A stretch of 54,867 bases of DNA from Paradesulfitobacterium ferrireducens (GTDB taxonomy: Bacteria > Bacillota > Desulfitobacteriia > Desulfitobacteriales > Desulfitobacteriaceae), in NCBI RefSeq assembly GCF_017310645.1, contig NZ_JAFLRH010000042.1:1-54867 (forward strand), written 5' to 3'. This document shows positions 49,819-54,867 of the stretch, in pieces; the stretch's first letter is position 1, and each line of letters opens with the position of its first letter. The notes under the pieces were generated by a model that was not told the origin of the DNA, did no database searches, and was given only the letters and a program-made list of their open reading frames with translations. Both the position numbers and the translations under genes were made by a program.

Positions 49819-49836
49819 GACATATTTTCGAGCCGG

Positions 49837-49930
49837 AATTCAGGAGTCAGGAGTCCCTCTAGCAGTACTCAGAATTCAGAAGTCAGTACTCAATCAGTAC
49901 TCAGAATAACATAGCTTCTTTTTCCGTCTC
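49837..49930 (-). repeat. Simple-sequence tract, opposite orientation to 27841
   Basis: Its reverse complement matches the tract at 27841-28003, including the unique stretch GGAGACGGAAAxAGAAGCTA-TGTTATTCTGA, so both are flanks of the same composite element. Confidence 0.85.
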
Positions 49931-50182
49931 CTGCCCTGAAAATAGACGAGGGGCAATTACTTAGCGAACCGTAGAGCAGAGGAGCGTCGAGAGCGCAGTT
50001 GATTCAGCGTTAAGCAGCGTCACGGTTCACTTCAGGTATTACCCTAAGGTTTGGCGCTGTAGCTGAATCAACAAGCGAACAGCTCCGGCGCGTGGTGAGC
50101 GGGTAATGCACCTTGGCTATTTTCATCCATCAGTGGTGCCGCATAGCGGCATGGGAGTCTGACTCCTGTCTCCTGAGTACTC
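49931..50182 (+). repeat. Structured repeat, copy 3
   Basis: Near-identical to copy 2 from CTGCCCTGAAAATAGACGAG through GGGAGTCTGACT; CATCCATCAG replaces CATCTATCAG. It ends at the stop codon of the dynamin-like gene, whose TGA is formed by the terminal CTGAGTACTC unit. Flanks are the reverse complement of those of copy 1 while the core runs in the same direction. Confidence 0.88.
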
Positions 50183-53100
50183 AGAGGCTTGTTACCCTGC
50201 TCAATTCTATCAGGATGTGCTCCAAATCCTGTACGTTATACCCGTCCCCAAGGGCTGAGGCTAATCCGGCGTAATATCCGGATATCTCAGCACCGGTTTC
50301 TGCTTTGAGTTTTTGGCTTTCTTGTTCGAACAGGGTTAGGGCTGTCTCTTTGAAGGCGGCACGATAGCCGTCAAGCCACGTTTGAACTTGAGGCTCCAGG
50401 CTTTTGACCAGCGCTTCCCGCATTTTAGTGCGTCCCTGTCCCTCAACCCAGTCTCGGGGGTTTTTATAGAGAGCGGGAATCCGGGCAAAGGACTGACGGT
50501 CCCGCTTTGGACCGGATAATTCCGGCCCTGCCATAGGGGAAGCCTCATAGGTGTTCTGTAAACGGCACTGGGGGTCGTAGGAATGGACGGACTCCAGAAA
50601 TCTTTTGAGCATCGTATTTAGAGTAAAGCCGACGAACTTTTCTACCCTGAGGGAAGTGGCACGCAGCTCCTGGCTGAGGTCAATCTCAAGATCCTGCAAA
50701 AATTCATTTAAGCATTGCTGAACAGCCTGTTGAGGCTGTTCTTCTTTTGGTTTGGCCAGAATGAAAAAAGAGCGGTCGAAAATCGCGGGAAGACGGTGCC
50801 AAAAGCGCTGGTTCACATAGTAGAAAAGCTCATCAATCTCTTGTTTAATGGATTGTTCCTCGGCTGGAAACGAAAGTTGATTCACGGCGGTGAGGATCGC
50901 CTGTTCAAGCTTGCGGTAGTATGCGATTTTTTCTTCTTTCAGCGACGCATCCGTCTTCGCTGCTTCCAGGAGGCCTGCAACCTGTTCGGAGAGTCTTTGG
51001 ATTTCCGTAGCAGCCCCTTCTATGGCCAGGTGGGTTAAATCGTTTTCGATAAAGGAGTAAAAGTTCGTTTCAAAAGCTTTAAGCCCGGACTGAGTCAGAC
51101 TCTGATCAACAGAAGGCAGATCTGTCTCCGCTGAGGGCAGAGCCGCCCCCGCATCCAGCTTCAGGAGTTTGCGGTACAATCCTTCGGCTGCGGGCTCAAG
51201 CCTGCCGGACGCGGCCAGTTTAGTGAGTAAGGCCAGCTGGCTCGAAACCGGGAAAATCCGGGGACGGGTAATGTCACTGGCCCGTAGATTTTGTTCAACA
51301 TGGGTGAGCACCAGCTCCAGCTCCCCGGGAGACTCGGCCAAATCCGCGGCATTAACCAAGAAAAACATTTTATCCAGGGCAAACGCATCTTTGACCTTGC
51401 CCAGCTGGGACAAGAATTGGGCATCTGCTTTGCAAAAAGGATTATTATAGTAAGTGACGAACAAGACGGCATCCGCATTTTTGATATAGTCAAAGGAGAC
51501 ATTGGTATGGCGGGCATTGGTGGAATTTGAGCCCGGGGTATCCACTAAGACCACTCCAAGTTCAGTTAGGGGACAGGAAAAGTAAAGCTCGATACTTTCC
51601 ACAAAACAGGCCTTATCTTCCTGTACCACAAATTCACGGAATTCAGCAAAGCTGACGCTTAATTCCTCCCCTAAATGTCCAAATAAGGCGGCTTGTCCCC
51701 GGGCTACGGCTTGGAGAAAACTAAGGTGGGGTTTTGCATCCGGCAGGACATCCAGAGAAGCTAATTCCGGGATACGGAGAAGGGCTTGATTCAGGTCTTT
51801 TACGCTGATGCCGCAGACAGAAAGGGAGAATAGGACGTCTGAGGTCAGGTCAGCCGGGCTTTTTAAGTGGACTTTGATCGTACCGTGCGGATATTCCTTT
51901 GTAGGCGGCAAAATTTTGTTAATGGCTGCGGTGGTAGGGATGGGCGACACCGGGAGTACATTTTCTCCGAGCAAGGCATTGGCCAGGGAGGATTTGCCCG
52001 CGCTGAAGGCACCAAAGAGTGCTACGGTAAAGAGGTTTTCTTCCAGCCGGGCTGCTCTTTGCTGAACGCGGACGACCCTCTGCTCAAATCCGGGCAGGGG
52101 TTTGATAAGGTCGGCACAGGCTTTTAAGGCTTGTGCACTCTGCCATAGCTTCGGGTGGGATTTCCTGACCTGGGGGGCTGAACTAGGACTGGGGGAAACG
52201 TCTGAGCCAGGGAAGTCACTAGTAACGTAGGAGCTGCTTGTGTTGGAGGGTGTACTTGAACTGGAATGGGGGGAGGTGCTGGAACCGGGGGAAGTGCCTG
52301 AGCCGGAGGGCGTGGGGTGGAGGGAGTCTTCCGATGAGGATAGATAAGCCCGCAGGTCGACTTCGGGATGGGCGGCGGCCGCTTGCTCCCAGAGTTCAAG
52401 CAAAGCGCTAAGGTGCTCCCGGTGAAGAGTATCCAGTTCCCTTAATTTTAGCCAAGATTTAAGCGCTCTGTTGAATTCACTGGCCCTGGCCTCCAGGCCG
52501 GATAATTCCTCGCTTATTTTCATCGAGGCCAGCTCCTGGGCGCGTTTAATCCAGGACCGGCCGCTTTGGCGGTACACGGACTTGATAGCCTCCCCCAGGT
52601 CGCGGGTATAATTTAAGACGTACTCCCCGGACACCAGGGCTCCGGGACGCACGGTCTGAAGCAGAAGCTCGGGCTCGAAGCGTACAGCCAGCTGGGATGC
52701 TTCCTCGGTATACCCATCTTGCGGCAGGTTATAGCGGGAGGGGATGCTTGCCAAAAGCGTGCGCATATGCCAGGTGAGGTGGGCCTCGGAACGGGCTGCC
52801 AATTCAGTATAAAGAAGGTGCAGGCGTTTGTCCTGTTCAGCCTTGGTTTTGGCAGAACCGGCAAAGAACCCGGCTTTAAATCCGGGCTGTCTTGATTCGA
52901 GGAATTGGTTTGCTAATTCCCGAGTTTCAAAACTAAACAAAGGGGCATTATCCAGAAGCTTGTCCAGTTCCGCCAAGATTTCGGACTCGATGGTTAGAGC
53001 CAGAGAGGTTAAATGTTTAATTTGAGTTTCAGTCTGCTCCAGGGCAAGAGTAAGCTCGCGTTCACTCGCGGATTGCTCCTGAACCCAGAGATGGGGCCGG

Positions 53101-54020
53101 CGCAAGTCGTCCTGCAGGGAGGAGAAAAACTCTCCGTGGCGTGTTAAGACATGCCTGACGGAACGGATGACCGTGGGATAGACAAGCTTTGGTCCGAGGG
53201 CGAGGAGCCGGGATAGGGTTTGCCTTAACTCTTCTAACTGAGACTCGGGATGGTGCTCGCTAAGGCTCAGGAGATACAGCCCGGCTGGGGTTAGATTCCA
53301 CTGCCTGAAAGCATTCGTGAGTCTCGCGCGGAAATCGGCTAGGGAAAGCTCAAAGCTCACGTGCTTGTCGATCTGGTTGACCACGACGAGATAGGGAATT
53401 TGGCGCTGCTCCAGAGATTTGAGAAAAGAGAAATTCACCTGGGACTCTGCATGATTATAGTCCATGATATACAGGACCAGATCGGACATGAGCATGGCGG
53501 GATGCTCGGCCAGCCGACGGCCGCTTTCAAGGGAGTCAATCCCGGGAGTGTCGATCATAACCACCCCGTTAGGATTTTTAATGTTACCAGGTGTCAAAGA
53601 AGGTTTTAAGGAGGATTTTAAGGTAAGTTCTAAGTGATTGATGGTCTCATCCTGGCAGAGAGCCTGGAAGTCTGCATGTCCGGGGAATGGAATGAGGGCT
53701 GAGGGCTTATCCTTAGGCTTAATCGCTAAAGCAAAAGCATCATGCTTATCCTGCTTCAGATAAACAAAGTTTTTGCTGGTTGGGAGCGGGCTGACCGGGA
53801 GCAACTCCTGCCCGCCGAGCAGGGTATTGAGCAATTTGGATTTTCCGGCGGAGACATAGCCACAGCAGGCCACTGTTAACTTTTGGCTTATAAGTTTTGT
53901 ACTTAGCTCTTTAACAATGTCCGCATTGGCATGGTCCCCGCAGTTTTCTAAAATTTGAAATATTTCATGAAGCTTTGCCCTCATTTCCGCCGGGGTTGGG
54001 CTTAACCTATGCACTATCAT
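50181..54020 (-). CDS. Double dynamin-like GTPase (DynA/BDLP type)
   Basis: A 1279-residue protein with two complete dynamin-like modules. GTPase 1: P-loop GYVSAGKSKLLN (~56-67), switch TSKNF, DTPGIDS, NQID. GTPase 2: P-loop GAFSAGKSSLANAL (~670-683), TTAAI, DTPGSNS, VNAAD. Long helical stalk regions with coiled coils follow each. A Ser/Pro/Thr-rich linker (~560-625) joins the halves. This is the fused architecture of Bacillus DynA, which tethers and fuses membranes and protects against phage or pore damage. Start ATG after TAGGAGGACAGC. It is 9 bp from the Fe-S membrane protein gene and so co-transcribed with it. Confidence 0.93.
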   Translation of the reverse strand: MIVHRLSPTPAEMRAKLHEIFQILENCGDHANADIVKELSTKLISQKLTVACCGYVSAGKSKLLNTLLGGQELLPVSPLPTSKNFVYLKQDKHDAFALAIKPKDKPSALIPFPGHADFQALCQDETINHLELTLKSSLKPSLTPGNIKNPNGVVMIDTPGIDSLESGRRLAEHPAMLMSDLVLYIMDYNHAESQVNFSFLKSLEQRQIPYLVVVNQIDKHVSFELSLADFRARLTNAFRQWNLTPAGLYLLSLSEHHPESQLEELRQTLSRLLALGPKLVYPTVIRSVRHVLTRHGEFFSSLQDDLRRPHLWVQEQSASERELTLALEQTETQIKHLTSLALTIESEILAELDKLLDNAPLFSFETRELANQFLESRQPGFKAGFFAGSAKTKAEQDKRLHLLYTELAARSEAHLTWHMRTLLASIPSRYNLPQDGYTEEASQLAVRFEPELLLQTVRPGALVSGEYVLNYTRDLGEAIKSVYRQSGRSWIKRAQELASMKISEELSGLEARASEFNRALKSWLKLRELDTLHREHLSALLELWEQAAAAHPEVDLRAYLSSSEDSLHPTPSGSGTSPGSSTSPHSSSSTPSNTSSSYVTSDFPGSDVSPSPSSAPQVRKSHPKLWQSAQALKACADLIKPLPGFEQRVVRVQQRAARLEENLFTVALFGAFSAGKSSLANALLGENVLPVSPIPTTAAINKILPPTKEYPHGTIKVHLKSPADLTSDVLFSLSVCGISVKDLNQALLRIPELASLDVLPDAKPHLSFLQAVARGQAALFGHLGEELSVSFAEFREFVVQEDKACFVESIELYFSCPLTELGVVLVDTPGSNSTNARHTNVSFDYIKNADAVLFVTYYNNPFCKADAQFLSQLGKVKDAFALDKMFFLVNAADLAESPGELELVLTHVEQNLRASDITRPRIFPVSSQLALLTKLAASGRLEPAAEGLYRKLLKLDAGAALPSAETDLPSVDQSLTQSGLKAFETNFYSFIENDLTHLAIEGAATEIQRLSEQVAGLLEAAKTDASLKEEKIAYYRKLEQAILTAVNQLSFPAEEQSIKQEIDELFYYVNQRFWHRLPAIFDRSFFILAKPKEEQPQQAVQQCLNEFLQDLEIDLSQELRATSLRVEKFVGFTLNTMLKRFLESVHSYDPQCRLQNTYEASPMAGPELSGPKRDRQSFARIPALYKNPRDWVEGQGRTKMREALVKSLEPQVQTWLDGYRAAFKETALTLFEQESQKLKAETGAEISGYYAGLASALGDGYNVQDLEHILIELSRVTSL

Positions 54021-54029
54021 GCTGTCCTC

Positions 54030-54500
54030 CTAGTTTCCGCTGCTGCGGCGATGTTGGAATTTAACCACTCCTGTAAGCACGCTTCCCACCGGGCAGGCGT
54101 GGCTGCACCAATACCGTTTGCGATAGAAGTGCTGGAGCAAAAGGGCGGTTAATAAGCTGAAGACCATGAGCTGCAGCAGGTTAAGCCATAGAATGCCGGT
54201 CTGGTTAGAGAACAAAGCTATATTAAGCAAAAGATAAAGCCAAAAAACCAGGAAAATGATTTTCTTTAAGAGAGAAGGATTTGCGGGTTTTCTCTCTTCG
54301 CTATTTCTTGGCCGGTACATTCTATCTTGAATATACCCGATAGGGCAGACATGCGCACAATAACTTCTCTTTTTTTGGACGAAAGTCATCACCAGGGCGA
54401 ACAGGATGACCCAGAGAATGGTGTACCATAATTTCAGAAAAAACAGGGAAAACAGAACGAGCCAACAAAAGAAAACAGCCTGCTGAACCGATTTGTTCAT
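54030..54500 (-). CDS. NapH/NosR-like 4Fe-4S membrane protein
   Basis: A 156-residue protein with about four TM helices (~7-22, 28-42, 83-100, 104-125) and two cytoplasmic Cys motifs, CAHVCPIGYIQD (~48-60) and CSHACPVGSVL (~137-148), each CxxxCPxG. The arrangement matches the quinol-side Fe-S membrane proteins NapH/NosR/RnfC-associated families, but is shorter, with no other redox gene nearby. It may shuttle electrons from menaquinol to an unknown acceptor. First gene of the operon with the dynamin-like GTPase. ATG after CATGGAGGAAC. Confidence 0.82.
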   Translation of the reverse strand: MNKSVQQAVFFCWLVLFSLFFLKLWYTILWVILFALVMTFVQKKRSYCAHVCPIGYIQDRMYRPRNSEERKPANPSLLKKIIFLVFWLYLLLNIALFSNQTGILWLNLLQLMVFSLLTALLLQHFYRKRYWCSHACPVGSVLTGVVKFQHRRSSGN

Positions 54501-54805
54501 AAATGTTCCTCCATGGTAAGTAAGAGAATCTAAATTAAGAGATTCCTCGTTAGCGGGTTATGCTTAATTATACCCAGGGATGGTATTGCTAGCAAGATAG
54601 AGGGTTCACTTCGAATAGTGGATAAACTATTAATTACCCTAATTTGTGGAAATGCGGGTCTTTGACACTTGCGTTTATATAGAAATCCCTACAAGCCTTG
54701 AAAACAGGGCTTTTTTTATTGGAAAAATGTCAAATTCTCTTCAATTATTAGTGCGTAATTTTGCGTAATGTGTTATAATGTAAGGGATTGGAGGGGATTG
54801 TTGCT
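54501..54805. other. Intergenic region with terminator-like hairpin and promoter
   Basis: AAGCCTTG / CAGGGCTT then TTTTTTT (54693-54717) looks like a plus-strand terminator with no intact gene before it. An extended -10 element TGTTATAAT at 54771-54779 precedes the transposase start. GCGTAAT occurs twice just upstream (from about 54753 and 54763). Confidence 0.5.
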
Positions 54806-54867
54806 ATGCGGCTTAGTATATCCAAGTCTAAAAATGCTACTTCGCTTTATGCCATACAATCTGTTTA
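54806..54867 (+). CDS. Transposase, N-terminal end only (IS1634-like)
   Basis: ATG 54806 stands 8-10 bases after GGAGGGG and reads MRLSISKSKNATSLYAIQSV to the window edge. This N-terminus resembles IS1634-family DDE transposases (SKSKNxxSLYxIxS). Only 20 codons are visible, so family and integrity are tentative. Confidence 0.55.
   Translation, partial: MRLSISKSKNATSLYAIQSV

Noticed and set aside
52124..52399. Pro-rich 91-codon minus-strand frame
   Set aside because: Alternative-frame shadow of the Ser/Pro/Thr-rich linker of the dynamin-like protein.

Overview
The window looks like chromosome of a strictly anaerobic, low-to-mid GC Gram-positive of the Peptococcales type (Desulfitobacterium / Desulfosporosinus / Moorella relatives). 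The basis is its gene content: ferredoxin-linked 2-oxoacid oxidoreductases, a class I hybrid cluster protein, ATP-type PEP carboxykinase, a Firmicutes-type SOS box, strong AGGAGG ribosome sites with frequent GTG/TTG starts, and many dispersed palindromic repeats. No tRNA, rRNA or CRISPR array was seen.

Layout. 1-5.3 kb: transposase debris, a broken MFS transporter, then an unassigned metabolic cluster (SDR, a protein that is only a trigger-factor C-domain, a PanB homologue that appears to have lost its metal ligands, and a second SDR lacking the catalytic Lys). 5.7-14 kb: a small membrane protein, then a YesM/YesN-type two-component system beside a complete BMP-family nucleoside-type ABC importer. 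14.3-18.6 kb: a stand-alone NRPS, condensation-adenylation-carrier-reductase, whose adenylation code reads as glycine. 18.7-23.5 kb: an HD-GYP protein and a PAS-GAF-PAS-GGDEF-EAL protein; the EAL domain carries an in-frame palindromic repeat insertion. 23.7-29 kb: an SOS-controlled Y-family polymerase, small proteins, and a NitT/TauT-type ABC importer whose binding-protein gene is separated from the rest by a structured repeat.

29.5-43.6 kb is the metabolic core: PEP carboxykinase, a GntR/FCD regulator, a two-domain CDC48-like AAA ATPase, four subunits of oxalate oxidoreductase (every residue position recalled for the Moorella enzyme is present), an OxlT-type oxalate carrier, a beta-carbonic anhydrase, and a second oxidoreductase (Kor/Vor type). 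GGTATACC palindromes precede the regulator, the AAA-OOR operon and the carbonic anhydrase, suggesting one oxalate regulon: uptake, oxidation to CO2 plus reduced ferredoxin, then CO2/bicarbonate interconversion. 43.8-54.5 kb: hcp behind a CRP/FNR-type palindrome, an ECF sigma/DUF4349 pair, a BKACE plus 3-hydroxyacyl-CoA dehydrogenase pair, and (minus strand) a double dynamin-like GTPase with an Fe-S membrane protein. The window ends in the start of a transposase.

The most unusual non-genic content is a ~190-bp structured repeat present three times (27.6, 42.0, 49.9 kb). Its helices are kept by compensatory changes, and its core is inverted relative to homologous flanks in one copy. Related simple repeats run into gene ends and encode a C-terminal tail on one oxidoreductase subunit. 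All comparisons were done by eye; no searches or folding were run.
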